NCBI GenBank assembly: GCA_021234155.1
Contig: JAJEKV010000047.1
Coordinates: 316,544 to 380,543 of the forward strand
Reading direction: 5' to 3'
Length of the DNA: 64,000 nucleotides
From: Isoetes taiwanensis
Lineage: Eukaryota > Streptophyta > Lycopodiopsida > Isoetales > Isoetaceae
Shown: positions 12,331 to 24,920 of the stretch, piece by piece
Layout: the number at the start of each line of letters is the position of its first letter
How positions within the stretch are numbered: position 1 is the first letter of the stretch
The notes under the pieces: generated by a model
What the model was told of the DNA's origin: nothing
The model's database searches: none
What the model saw: only the letters and a program-made list of their open reading frames with translations
Translations under genes and position numbers: made by a program

Positions 12331-15300
12331 AATTCAAGCAAAAAAGTTGTAGCAAAAGAAGAGACTCGTGATGATATGAATAAAACTTCTATTTTTGGTA
12401 AGCAATGCCTTTTGTGATTTAAATTCTTACTCAATATCCTATTTCAGATATAATTTATTTATTTCTTTTATCGAGGCAAAATTAAGCCCTAATGAGCGAG
12501 GAAGGAAGCACTTGCATGCCATCTCATTTCTTGAAGACAAATCACATATCCACCAATAATAAAAAGAACAACTTGGTTGTAGCTTAAATCACGGAGGGAA
12601 GGAGCAAATCCAAAGCGGTTTAAACCCAGTAGTCCAATTATAAAATCTACCAAAAGCCAAAGCGATTGTTACGATCCAAGGTAATTATTTACAGTCCTAT
12701 TTCTTACTGATGTGGTTTAATTATGAATACTTTCTTGCTGATGTTTTAAGTTTACGAGCAGAATCTTGAAATTCAAGTCAGGTGAAGAACCTTTGTTTTC
12801 CCTCCGGTAGTTTCAATTCAATGTTTGGAAATACATCTGCTCCTGTTCTCAATCTGTCTCAAACCATACCATCCATAGTAAACCTTGTATGAAAATAAAG
12901 CTGATGTTGATGAAATCCAATCTTCTTTAAAGAAAGAAACTAGAAGCAAGAACACATAATGATTACGGTGATGACACTACTTGATGACAATAATGTAGCA
13001 TAATACTTGAGGGTTTCTTTTGTATTTTTATTACTTTTTCCCCTAAAGGTTTTTATATGATTTCATGGATGTGTTGATGAGGCATCTTGATTAGTATATC
13101 TAGAGTCGCGCTCACGGTTGAACTAATTTTTGATGCCTATATCCAATGGTTTTAGACCCATATATCATATATTTATTTTTATATTGTAATTTTATTATTG
13201 TATCAAATATCATAGGCATGCAAGGGTAAACAAATAACCCATTTAGGGTTATGTGGGAATGAAAATAGAAGATTTTTAGGAAAAGAATCATTTATTGGGC
13301 CGGATTAAATTGATCATCTACGCATTATTCCGTACGTCTGCCCGGCAATCCAGGGTTTGGCAATTAAGTGATCTTCAATGCCTTTTTCGGGTACCCATCG
13401 CCGTCCCGGATCTTCGTTGGAGCAATTCCGGTGCCCACATGTAACAAAATACACAAATGAATTGCGCCTTCTCATCTCGACATACAAACACATGCTTGAT
13501 TGTTTTATCGCCATTTGTTAGCTATGCGGTTTTATTCAAAACAAGAACATAGGTTACTCCGGATGTGGGATTGAGCTATGAAGCGTAGTTTCTCAAGGCC
13601 CGGCATAGCGAGATCTTATCACTTCTTCATTTTCCCATATTAGTTTCTTGCATCCCTAATCTTTAATATGAAGCCACGAGGGCAGGATTCTTGAAAGAAA
13701 AATTTGAAAGAGCCCATGGAGTCTTAAGGGGTCACCCGATATTAATTTGCGATTATCACGTTACTCTAATTGTTGTTTCGGGCTCACAGTTGCGGGGATT
13801 TATCATGTGCTCATTCCGCAATTTAAGTTGGAGTTTTCTGAGAAGAGTACGTCTTTGTTGGTTATTAGTGTGTGGTTTTGGATGGATGACCATACTTTCG
13901 CGGCTCATGACCTTCTTCAAAGCTGGAGCTGTTGGGAGTTCTTTTCTTTGCCTATCGGCTTGCCCCATTTGGAATCTACGATTTTCCATCTATAGTATTC
14001 CCCGGGCTGTTTTAGGTCATTTGTGGGAATTGTGGTAGGATATTATTTGATTTCTTGGGGAGTTATACAAAGGGTAGTAATTATTGAACTGTCCCGACTT
14101 ATAGGATGGGTCACACTCTCCTTTTTTTGTGAGTTTGCATCGGACTGACATCATACCCGTTTGCCCTTTCTAGGGAGTGAGCGGTTCTTGAATCACCTAT
14201 CCCGTTGGGTTGCCGGTGGTCCAATATTATCAAATGGACCTCGATTCAGGAGAACCGGTTGGTGTAATATGGCGATGCGCTTAGGTGTTAGTCAATACGA
14301 GAAGAAGAAGATGCTAAATCTACAAGCAAATGAAGACTCTATATGAGACAAATCCAGCCTCGTGATGGCGAGGGACTTTTGTGATCTCGGCTACCGCGAA
14401 GAAGTTTCTGCGTCTATATCTTCATATTATTACTCCGGTAGGAAATCCAAGGTAAGGTCCACTTTTACCTGGTAAACAAAATTCATTGATTTAATCTCAT
14501 TGGGTGATTTATTCGGTTGAAGCAAACGTTTTACACTTAGATCGCATACATCGAGTTTTCTTGTCGATAAATGGCATATTTTATCGTTAGCCATTTCAAC
14601 AATAAATTCTTCCTTTCGGGATGTATCTAAAGGTATTGAATTGAAGTGGAAAGTATGGTGGAAAATGAGTAGATATTGTCTATGCTTGAATCCTTCTTGC
14701 GAGATGTTCTTGGCATACTAATGGATTCTTTCGAGGACCCAACCCGGATTAAGCTCTGTTTTGCACCTTTCTAATCATTATCATAGAAGATTTCTTGGCT
14801 TCAAATGTGTGTATTTGTCATTTGGGCATGTGGGTTTGTAATTGGGTATTTGTTTTAAATTATTACCGTTTTTAGATAACCATATAGGGTTGAATCCGAG
14901 GCATTGGCCGGGGAGTTTCACGGAATCCCCATTTAAGGTTAGGCGAAATGTTTGCAAATTTTTGTCACATTGGACTTGAGTATTAGTTAATTATCAAGTT
15001 GAATGTGTGCATTTGTGATCTCACGGGAACAATTGCCATTGGCATTTTTCCCTTTTTGATGAGGAAACAAGTTGGAGAAGGCTATTGTGGGAATATTTAT
15101 TGAAGCGATTGCTTTATTAGCACGTTAACATCACACATTTCCATTCCATTCGACACAATCACATGTGAATTCTCCAAGTTCAATATAATTGTTCCAAGTT
15201 CTAAATATTTAAGCGATGGTTATCTGGTATACTTCAAATATTAAATCCTTAGTGCATATTTGGATTCCAAGGTTCAAGATGCAACCCTACTTCTTCATGT

Positions 15301-15899
15301 TTTTAAATGTCTTTTTTATATTCTCCGCGTCTGTTTTTTTTTTAATGGCAGAAGAGGCCAAAAAAATTTTAGTATAATAACCAACACATAACTACCATTG
15401 ACATTAATAAATATAACCATTGGATCGACACATTTAAAATTAAAATCCCCTTAAACCCCTTTGGTTTGGTGCATATTCACCGCGGTGGCGTGAGGCGTGA
15501 GCCCTCATGAATTGTATTGTTTTGCGATGATTAACACCATATAGTATTATTAGGTTGAAATCTTTATAGTATTTTTCTTGAGATCTTATTATCACAGGTA
15601 TAGCAGGCTTGTGCCCATACCCCCACAAATGAGAACTTTAGATGCGGTGTAGATTAAAGGAATAAGAGGCGAATATGCCAATCCCGTAGCTCGATGCGTA
15701 GTCACCCGTGTGAATATGCACCCAAACCAAAGGGGTTTTAGAAGACCCTAGTATGCATGTTAGACCAATATTATATTATTTCATAATAATATCAATAATG
15801 AATATATTGTTAGTTATATGTTAATAGTTAACATGTGTTGGTTATGTGTTGGTTGAGGGGGATCTAATTTTGGCTCCAATCTGGTATGCTTAGCAATTG
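12331..15899. other. Unassigned stretch
   Basis: No recognisable gene. Open frames around 13691-14040 occur on both strands without motifs. The sequence is A+T-rich with scattered short CCGG-containing words. I looked for organelle-like or retroelement motifs by eye and found none that I could defend. Confidence 0.4.
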
Positions 15900-16535
15900 A
15901 AACACTTTATGGCATTGTACATGTTTCTAACAATTGCCAAAGTGTGTGTAATTTTGAGCAAGACATGTTTTAATACAGATACATATCCTTATGACATTTG
16001 ATTTGCTTGCTATTAAATATTTACAGGAACAAGCTGTTAACTTGCACAACAAATAAATTGCATTTAAGTAAAATCCATAAGCTATTGAACTTCGAAACCG
16101 CCGTCAACATGAGCGGTGTTTTAAGTCAATGCCAGATGAATAGTGTTTTGAAAACTTACCATTGCGTTATTTCAATGGACAACCTAAACATTGCTTTCCA
16201 ACAATTGCTAAGTTAGAAAATGCAGATTTTTTAATTTCTAAGTCATTAAATTATTATAATGTGAAACCACATGCGTGTAGAGAAACATCATAGCTTATGT
16301 ATTTCAAGTCTTTATTAATTTCAAAGAAAATAGTACATTGAGTAGAATTATGTCTATTATGTCTATTATATATTGCATAAAACTGCTTACTACATAGCCA
16401 TGGCATAGTCCATGGCATAGAAAGTGCAATGCTAGACTTCAGCATTTATGGTTGTAAGTGACACCAGTATAACATAAACTTCCGGTTTAAATTTTTTCAT
16501 ACATAGTCTATAGAACAAGTCCATAATAATTAATT
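15900..16535 (+). mobile_element. Terminal fragment of a DNA transposon (copy A)
   Basis: This stretch is the reverse complement of 59524 to about 60110. Similarity is very high from about 16000 to 16535 and weaker back to about 15920. Both copies stop at the same point, in a run reading CCATAATAATTAATT, after which the flanks differ. The other copy is continuous with a transposon reading frame (see 59524-60655), so this is a 3' fragment of the same family in the opposite orientation. Confidence 0.75.
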
Positions 16536-16539
16536 GATG

Positions 16540-18655
16540 CGGAGTGTAAAGAATGCAAGCGCCAGCTCCGAGTCACATCACGGATCCGAGGGTACGGCTT
16601 GCTGAGGCCATACGGTGCAGCCCATCACGAAGGGAGACAAAGCAGCGGTACCTTGCCGGGCATCAAGGGGAGATGTTGACTGTGGACCTCCTCCCGAGAA
16701 CCTTTTAGGCGCCCAGTGCTTGAGAGAGCCCGACCCGGCCTGGGGGACATCACACACGGCCGGTGAGAGCGGCACTGCCAGCTGACTCTATGACCCACCC
16801 GGGGGCCAGCGTGCAGCCCATACCTGGGATGGCCCCCCATTGGTTCTTGCGGAGGAGGATGTTGTGGAGGGCACGCAATGCGTGGCTAATGGGGAAGACA
16901 GCCCGACCTGATGAGTATCTGTGAAGTAAAGAGTTACTTACTCAAATGCGGCGAGAGGCGGCGGGTGCCGATCCTCACTACCACATTCAGCGAGCATTAC
17001 AGGAAGGTTTCAGAGCAGTATGGACCACAGCGAGTTGTCCCCCATTCACAAAGCGGGCCAGTGCAGGAGGACGATCATGGTCGGTTAGAGTGGTTTTGCC
17101 AAGCGTTGGGCAGCATTCTCGGCGGCAGTTGACGTGGCGGAGAGGCGGCTTGAATGTGTGAGCCCTCATGATAGGGCTTTGAACCCGCCACTCTTGATTG
17201 GCGAGTATCTTTACTGGGCGATTGAAACTTGGCCGGAACCACTCGGCCCGAGGACTTGTATTGCTACTTTGTGGACTTAAAGGGCACGTCTGAGCTGAAG
17301 CTGCGTCAGCTAAGTGCGCTGCGTGCGAGGAAATGCCATATCACGGTACGTATGAAATTCTTTTGGCGAGGATCGCGGCCGATGGGCCAAGCATTCACCC
17401 GGTAGTATGGTCCGGCGGTGCCCCTCTCACCAACACTTTTTTGGCCTGCATTGGTTTAGAGCCACGGCTACTTGAGCATGGGGGTATGCGGCACAGCATG
17501 TCATCGCCCGGCTCATCTATGCGGATGATGTTGACTATACGGCCCACACGGAAGCATCGCGATCTCATCGGATGCCCTAGACACGATACGTGGGGCTACA
17601 GGACATCGGCGTGAATCGGCCAAGACGGGGTGGTTCTCATATCTCTTCGCGCCACCCATGCACTCACATAGCGGGGGACAGCACATGGAGTCAGCCCACC
17701 TACAAGTACATAGGGGTGGAGTTCCCCTCCCGGCTTTCTGTTGGGGCGTCCATCACTGCCCGAGGGTGGCGGTGGAAGCATGCCATGCCGAGGAACAAGG
17801 TCACCGAGGCCCGAGCTCTATGATTGGGGCCATCGGTGATCTGTCTGTTCGGGCATTGGTCGAACTGTCCTTGTATGGGGTGAGGTTTGGGGCGGAGTAA
17901 GATGCGGCGACCTAGAATAACTGGGCGAGTCGCGAGCATTTTGTACCGGACACTTGGGGGTGAAACCTTGAGTCCCCTATAGGATTGCTGCAAAAGCTGG
18001 ATTCTTGCAGCCGGTAAGGCAGCCCTTGATAGACACATCATCTATTTTGAGAAAGTGGTTAATATAGCTGATGTAACAAACCGCGCAGCTACGTTAATGG
18101 CAATGGGCCCTTGGCGGCTCGGGGGCTATTGGAGGTAAGAGAGATGGTGGTTCCACTGAGATGGAGCGTGTAGAACGCGAGTGCGTCGCGAGGAGGTGAA
18201 CCACCAGGCCCGTCGTGGCGGCCTGGCGAGAATGCACAGGCGGCTTGCTTCCTTGGCAAGCTTCTGGGACCCGGCTTCTAGGCGGAGTCAAAATGGCCCA
18301 TTACAAGAGGAGCACATCAACCGTGTTAGCCCGAGGGCCCTTGGCTCTACCTGGTTCCCAAACGCCTGGCGCTGGAACTCATGCCTCCATTACGCCCGCA
18401 GGGTGCCACCATCTTACGCGCTCGAGGCTGGCGGTGGGTGGGAGCCCCACGCCCGAGGGCCGAATACGTAGGTCGCGTCAAGCGGGTGCCATTGAGGATG
18501 AGTCTCACACCTTCGAGTTGCGGCGATGGGTCGGTCAGGGCGGTCTGGCTCCCTTGAATGCGGTAGGACTTGCTATATTTGTTGATGAACCTGCCCGTCG
18601 GTCGTGCTTTCACGGGGTGCATTACATTGAGGAAGTGCTGAATCTGTGAGCTCAC
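16540..18655 (+). mobile_element. Decayed LINE (non-LTR retrotransposon) reverse-transcriptase region
   Basis: A G+C-rich plus-strand remnant of a LINE pol gene. In broken frames one can read DLYCYFVDLKG at 17253-17285 (the place of the usual FVD-K-AFD motif). PLSPTLF follows at about 17420, and the catalytic-type LIYADD has its YADD at 17518-17529. A YKYIGVEF motif at 17701-17724 matches the region that follows the palm in many LINE reverse transcriptases. There are many stops and frameshifts. The C-terminal part to about 18650 remains G+C-rich but has no clear motif. No endonuclease domain or poly-A tail was identified, so the ends are approximate. Confidence 0.6.
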
Positions 18656-21293
18656 CTTTGCCAGCTTGGTGCCATTGTCCGGTAGCTACAGTGCTGATGC
18701 ATGAGTGTATATACTGCTTGTGTTTTGCATTCGTATATTGGAGCAGTTTGTCGGCCAGTGATTCTTTGCTCACGGTTTTCCCTCGAAACGCCAGGCGGGG
18801 AGTTTTTAATCGGGTATTAATCTGCTTCTTTAGCGGCTTTGTATTGAGTCCCATGGGCCGATTAGTCTCGGAGTGAATGATAAAATACCTTACTTCTTCA
18901 GCCTTCCTTCATTCAGCACATGATACGCTACTTTCAAGCCAGCCTTGAATTCTTCCGAAATTGCTTTACAGTAAGGCTTTTGTGAATAAGTCACGCAATC
19001 TGGCGGGGCTGTATTGACTATCTTGCATCACGGGTAGAAGCATAAAAGGGTGATTGAATTTTTTGTATATTAATGTAGAAAGGAGTGAAGCTGGGTTAAA
19101 AGTATTTGTAATGTACATTTTGAATTTTACATGGAGTTACCTATCATTAATAAAGGTGGTTGGCGTCAATATTCTCCATAATTATACCAAATTCTCCGAA
19201 AATCTTGGCTGGCGCGTACGAACTTTCCTCAATGTCGATCAAACATGGCTTCAAAGGAAAACTTGCCCCTGTCGATTATATAGCTGCTCTAAATCGAATG
19301 CATTTCAAGAATCAAAATGTATCTTGAAGAAATTGAAATCCCCTTTCCTTCCAAGCGATAATACAAATCTGGTTAATATATCATTTTTGTCGGATGTTGT
19401 ATCCCCACTACGTAGAATAGATCGATGTCTTAAAGCACCAGTTGAAGAAGAAGCTATGGAAGAAGGATTGGACTCTCATGCAAGCTTGCCGAGTCGACGC
19501 TCGGTTCAAATTTCAATCCTCTTGTTGATGAAGTTTGAGCTTAACATTACAAAAGCGGTATCCGAAACGAGAGATTTTGTAGGGAGTGAATCGTGAACAA
19601 AGCCAATTAGAAAGAAAAGGTGAATCTTTGTTGCAAAATCTCATAATGAATGAGGTATCTAATTTGACTCCAAAAGCGGCAAAAGTATATTTGCAAGAAG
19701 ATTGTGCGAGGACAAAAGATTGCAATTCCTATTTGAGCGATCATTGAAAGGCCTCAAGAGGCCTCATTAGAAAAGCGAATCTGGTAAAAAGAATTTAAAA
19801 GGGATGGCCTCCAAGATGTCAAACATGCAAATAGCAGCCAGGCAAACTTGCTGCAAAGCATTCTGTACTATCTATGCGGTGGTTGGAGAGGAAGGAGGGA
19901 GTCTGAAGACTTCACTAGCGACTAAGTTCAGCTGAAAATATATCATAGAAATATGAAACTAGCGAGTGGAAGAGAAAAGAATGTGCTAGGTGGAACAAAT
20001 CGTGGGCATTCTTGAGGTCAAGAAATCAAGAACAAATCTCTAGATCCCGAGGCTATGAAGGATATAAGTTTGCTCCCGGTTTGGATTTAGATAACTCAAA
20101 GGTTTCCTGCCAAAATTAGAGATGTAAGCGAAGGCACAACAATTCAATATATTGACATTACCGCAGTTATTTGGCAATTTAGGTACATGTGCATCTTTTT
20201 TTCTTGAGAATAAAGATGTTTTGGGTTGCCCTAGAGGGGGCAAGCCCTTGTTGATATTGGGGTTTACGGCACTTATTCAAGTATATATCGATATATGCAC
20301 GGAATATACCAATGAGCGCTAAAACCTTTATTGAGGTAAATTGGCGGTCAAATCACGTTTCTGAGCAGCCCCTCACGAAACCGGTTAGCGGTACTTCGGT
20401 GGATACTAGCCAAATGCTTCCACTTTAACTACTTGCTGAACATCTCGGCTGATCGCCCGACTTCTTTGAAACTTGTTTGGAATTTCTCCATGGATACATG
20501 GTAGGGATGAAAGATTAAAACCCTTTTTGTTCGGGGAATCAAGGCATGGCCCCGGATGGCCATCGGCAAAATCACGGAAATCCTCGTCCCCAGCCCACGA
20601 GCACACCGCGGGCTGTAAAGCTGTACCGCGTATGCAACATTTCTTCTTCCATTTCAGCTGCGGCATACTCTTCGCCATATGAGCTTACCACATTGCGGCG
20701 GATAAAGGCTGACAATATACCGCTGACTCTGCGGTGTGGAATCGTCACGGTATGCTAAATCTTTTTCCTTCTCACGTATTTGCCTTCATCTTGGTTTCGA
20801 TTAGGTTCACGGCTTTGTCCATGTAGCAGATATGCACCCATGCCGCCTAAAGGTATACAAGGCTAGAGTAGGCTTGTATAGTAATGGAACCAATATCACG
20901 TATTTATAAGCATTATATTTCCACAGGCGTCTCCACTGATTTCAAGGGCATATCCATTCAAAAATGTCACTATTCCTTCAGATTGCGAGCATGGGTGTAG
21001 CCAAAACAAGAATGCTACAGGTAAATGTGTGTTGACTCCATCCGCCCCTCCTGCGCATGCTATGCAGATGGCCTAAATCAGGATATGCAATGACTGTAAC
21101 TTGCCGAATACGCAATGTCTTGTTATCACCCAATGACACTACTCCGGTTTACATCTCCCCAGTCCGTTGAGGTAGAAAGGGTTGCATCTTCCTTTTTCAG
21201 TGTGCAGTGGTCCCATAAGTGGTTAGGGGATTGTGGTGACGCACGTCATTCCCTATCTGAACTCCCCCAAACAAGAGACAGACCAACGTGATC
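18656..21293. other. Mostly unassigned; contains a 180-codon plus-strand frame at 19054-19596
   Basis: The 180-codon frame at 19054-19596 is the longest here. It contains an acidic motif (APVEEEAMEEGLDSHA) near residue 135. In a shifted frame at about 19617-19743 there is another coding-like stretch (NLTPKAAKVYLQEDC). I do not recognise either, and they may be remnants of one decayed gene. A minus-strand 90-codon frame at 20678-20406 is also unrecognised. Confidence 0.25.
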
Positions 21294-21372
21294 AACGAAT
21301 TATCATATATCCACATAACATGATAAATAATCAACAAATCATTATATATCCATATAACATGATAAATAATAA
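21294..21372. repeat. Two-copy A+T-rich tandem repeat
   Basis: Two adjacent imperfect copies of a unit of about 40 bp, each containing TATATCCA(C/T)ATAACATGATAAATAA. No coding content. Confidence 0.7.
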
Positions 21373-21599
21373 GAATAACATCTAATCCTAATCATATGCA
21401 TATAACAGTCAAGGTTCATTGATTAGTCGCCAATAGGATGGAGCCATGTGTAAATGGTTCCACACCTAAGGTTGGCTGAATTATATATGATCACTTAGGC
21501 ATGCTCCCTTTCCCCTTATAATATATACAAGCCTACTAAGGTAGGTTATGGTGATGTAGCATAAAATATACGTATTTATATCATATATTTTAGAGGAAC

Positions 21600-22015
21600 G
21601 TCACATATGCTCTTCATTAGATCTCCAGCAGCACCTTCCCTGGGCTCAAGAATGTTATCAGCATTATGCGGATTTACATGATCAAGAGGCTCCTTTATTT
21701 CACATTGATGACTTTGTCTGGCTTCTGTGTAGGGACCTTCTTACCTCATGTCCCTGTAACAAGCTTCACTATGGACGCCTCGGTCCTTATTAGGTCATGC
21801 TCAAATTAGTGATATTGCTTTCCAGCTCGAGCTTCCTCCAGATGTTCAGCTACATCCAGTATTTCATATTTTGCTATTGGAGCCATACACAGCTAATCCC
21901 TTCTTAGATCGAGTTCCTCTGCTGCCTCCACCAATGGAAATTGATGATCATGAGGAGTCCGTCCATGATTGTATTACTTATCCGATTGAGAGAGAAGAAT
22001 ATTTTTCCCATTAGA
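21600..22015 (+). mobile_element. Ty3/gypsy polyprotein fragment (integrase C-terminal region)
   Basis: A plus-strand reading frame contains LELPPDVQLHPVFH at about 21828-21870. It is followed by a Leu-Leu-Glu-Pro-Tyr segment, a proline cluster (PLLPPPMEID) and an acidic tail. This order is typical of the integrase C-terminus of plant Ty3/gypsy elements, just before the chromodomain or 3' LTR. Upstream, KLHYGRLGPY fits the preceding linker after one frameshift. No protease, reverse transcriptase or integrase core was seen nearby, so it is an isolated remnant. Confidence 0.7.
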
Positions 22016-22235
22016 TCAGCATCTGGGAACACAGCGAATCTAACTTGTACTCTTGATAAGTGCTTGGGAGTTCCGCTGCTTTGCTGGAGGATAAAGCCAA
22101 GTTAGAAGGGTACTTTTGGCTCCTTTGGCTCCAGACTTCGTTGGATGGTAGGAGGATGATCGGCGATCATATGGATTACATAACACGTATATATAATATA
22201 TAAATGTGATGCGTCGGCGGGGAATGCAAAAAGAT

Positions 22236-22300
22236 ATTTACCGCGGTGCAGGATTCAAACTTGCTGGCGCAGCCACATGCCTTGTCAAGTGCGCTACCTA
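22236..22300 (-). other. tRNA-like A-box/B-box pair (possible SINE head or tRNA pseudogene)
   Basis: On the minus strand a GGTAGCGCACTTG word resembles an A box. About 40 nt later GTTTGAATCC resembles a B box, as in polymerase III promoters of tRNA genes and tRNA-derived SINEs. I could not fold a complete cloverleaf with a convincing anticodon stem, so this is a relic at best. Confidence 0.3.
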
Positions 22301-23506
22301 TTTTTCTTATGATATTCTCTTGCATCTTCCATACCTGCTTGACTTCCACGAGGGTTCTAGAACATTCAAACCTATGGACTTCCGCGAGATCTCATGTCAG
22401 TTGAAGTGGTGTAATCGGGCTCGTGGTAATTCATCTTAATAAACTTATTCCGGGTTTTGTAGTCTTGAGTCTTCTAGGCATTTTCTTATGTTCCTACTTC
22501 CGTTCCAGCCATTATATTCTTGATTCTTCATTATCTCTTATTGTGGTGCTGGCTCCTTTTCCATGGCCGACGCTTGTTCCACTTAGGTTAAGCGAGAAAT
22601 CGTTCAAGGCAAAAATCCATAACACAATTCTTAAGAAATTACGTGGGTTCACGGTTGCCCTCTCCATGAATAAAATCGTGGAATCCTAGATATTGCTCAA
22701 GAACTTTACATGGACAAAATGTTTCCAAGTGCCACATTCGTTGAATGTTAGCCATTTTAGTAGTAAATCAATTTCTACATTATAGTTTGGTGGCAATTCT
22801 TTACCTAGCTTCAGAAGCTGGAAGGTAGAGAAACCACTTTATTAAATTTCTTCTAAAGAGACGTCTTCTTCACAGACTTAAAGAAATTCTTTATTTGATA
22901 TCTTATTTTACAAAGAGATGGACAGTGGTTCGGAATATTTATGGTCGTGCATGGCATTCCGGGATATATAGGCATCTAATTGCTAGAGATGAGCGCGGGA
23001 ACTAATAGTGGGTAACCAATTATAAAAGGCCAGAATCATACCCATATCGGTTTAATAACCCTTGCAAAGGGCGGAAACACCCTTATTTGGGGCTATTTGT
23101 CGTTTGGGGCCACCTGCGGCGCATATGGTAGCGATGAAATTTGCCAGAAACCGTCACAACTAGCGGTGTCAGTAAGCCCCTTACGCCAGCTATGTCTGGC
23201 GAAAAGTCGAGAAAGAAAAGGCGAGAAAGAAGCCAGTGAATGTTCAAAGCGGCAATCATCTATGGTTTCGTTCGGCTTAATTGCTAAAGCCCCAAGGAAT
23301 TGAGCTAATATGATTTTTCCATGTGGTTTGTTGGCTGAGAAAATTAAATCAAATGGGTACATGTTAGTGGATCAAAGTTTACACAAACCAATGTCTAGTT
23401 ACCTAATGGTTCCTCCATTTTCTAAAGGTGAGCCTTCTTTGTGTTTTGTGACGTCTTGGAACAAAGGTAAGCAATTGATTTCTTCAACAACCAAACTATG
23501 CCATGA
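22301..23506. other. Unassigned stretch
   Basis: No recognisable gene. Short frames at 22423-22689 (plus) and 23093-23362 (both strands) lack motifs. Confidence 0.4.
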
Positions 23507-23511
23507 TATGT

Positions 23512-24613
23512 TGTACAGCCAGGCACTGCCAGAGTTGACCCTCAGGAGGCCTTCAGCGGGATCTTGTCGACTTTCAAACTAGATTTTATGCCACCGGGTG
23601 AATTTAGGGTGAAGAATTAAAATCTTTCTACCGGAACCACCACTTGTTGAGTATTAATTAAACATACCAAGATTAAAAAGTAGCAACAACAAACAAAACG
23701 AGAATTAACAAAGGGGAACAAAAATACCACAGGACATTTTGGGGTGGAAGCTTCCGTACCGAGGGGGATTTTTAGAAACAGGCGATATGCATGGCCATGG
23801 ACTACGAGGGCGGATATTTTGCTTTTCAAAAAGCCAAATCGGCACTCAAATTCCCGCGAGCTGGCTCTTGGGAACAATTCCCGGCCCTTCGGGCCCAATT
23901 TGCGGCGGCTCAGCCTCCGCACCGATTCACGGTCAGGGGCTTCGTCCCTGGAAGGCGCGTTTAAAGATCCGGCCTTCTCCTCCAATTCGACACGATTCAC
24001 ATGGTTGTTGCCTGCGACCAACCCACGGCTACAAAACAATAGCTTTGATTCATCCCCACCCGGTTCGATTACGGCAAAGGTTTAATCAGGTAAATCGGGT
24101 GCTTAATCTTAAATCCCAGCGGTTTAGAGGCAATTCGACTGTTCTATGCGATTCACCATCAAATTGGCTGCTAATGCATGGAAATCCTAATATCTCAAAG
24201 GCGATTCTGGTCGGTTGCCACCTCTTGCAATTCCGATTTCATATTTGAGTTTTGGCTAACACAAGCTTTGCCTCAGATGGATTCATGATAAACTTTATAA
24301 AATAACAACAGGCCTTACAAATCTTTAATCCTGCCGACATATGCAATTCAACTGGAATCCATCAATTATAAACGAGAAATATGATGCGGTTTTGATCGAG
24401 TCCCATCCCTCACGATTCTTTCTTTGCCGGAAACGTCACTCCCGGAATCCTTCCAAGCTCCTGCCCTCCTCGCCAGCTTCCGTTTGCAAGCCTTTTCCCA
24501 AATCCATTTCTATGCAAAAATCACTTTGTTATATTTGTCACATAGCGCATATATAGCAAAAGCATGCACCGCTTTACATAAATAAAGCGTCCAGAGTGGC
24601 CAGGCCAGTTACA
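23512..24613 (-). repeat. LTR, 3' copy (element on minus strand)
   Basis: Aligns along its full length with 24921-26010. Shared landmarks include GTTGACCCTCAGG near the start, a (CAA)-type AGCAACAACAAAC word, GCATGGCCATGGAC, and CAAATC(C/T)ATTTCTATGC near the end. It ends TTACA like the other copy. It has an extra segment of about ten bases near its start relative to the other copy. Confidence 0.8.
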
Positions 24614-24623
24614 ATCTCCTTCT
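24614..24623 (-). other. Polypurine tract of the LTR element
   Basis: Minus-strand AGAAGGAGAT lies directly next to the 3' LTR, where the plus-strand primer of an LTR retrotransposon is expected. Confidence 0.55.
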
Positions 24624-24905
24624 AAAATTAACGCATCATGGGTCGATCGAATCTTAGCACTTGTCCAAAATCCATTAATAGCGTCATGATCACATATATA
24701 CACAAAAGGAAAGGCGTACCTCTACATCGTCGAAAGCTACTTCGATGCTTACATGAAATTCTTGTAGCACCTTCTGCTTATGCTAACCCCCTCTGAATCT
24801 TGCTCCTCCCTGAGGATACCATCTGGAATAATACGAGAAAAGGAAAACCATTAACATCACAATGCCACAACGAAACAAAAATAACTTCGAAAGAAGATCC
24901 AACAA

Positions 24906-24918
24906 GCTCACGATACCA
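24906..24918 (-). other. Primer-binding site, tRNA-iMet-like
   Basis: The minus-strand word TGGTATCGTGAGC differs by a small change from TGGTATCAGAGC, the initiator-tRNA-Met primer site common in plant LTR retrotransposons. It sits two bases from the 5' LTR end. Confidence 0.6.
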
Positions 24919-24920
24919 AT

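Noticed and set aside
15998-16216. Matching short frames in the two inverted transposon copies as a conserved small protein
   Set aside because: The frames agree because the DNA is nearly identical, not because of coding constraint. In copy B the real coding frame upstream lies in a different register.
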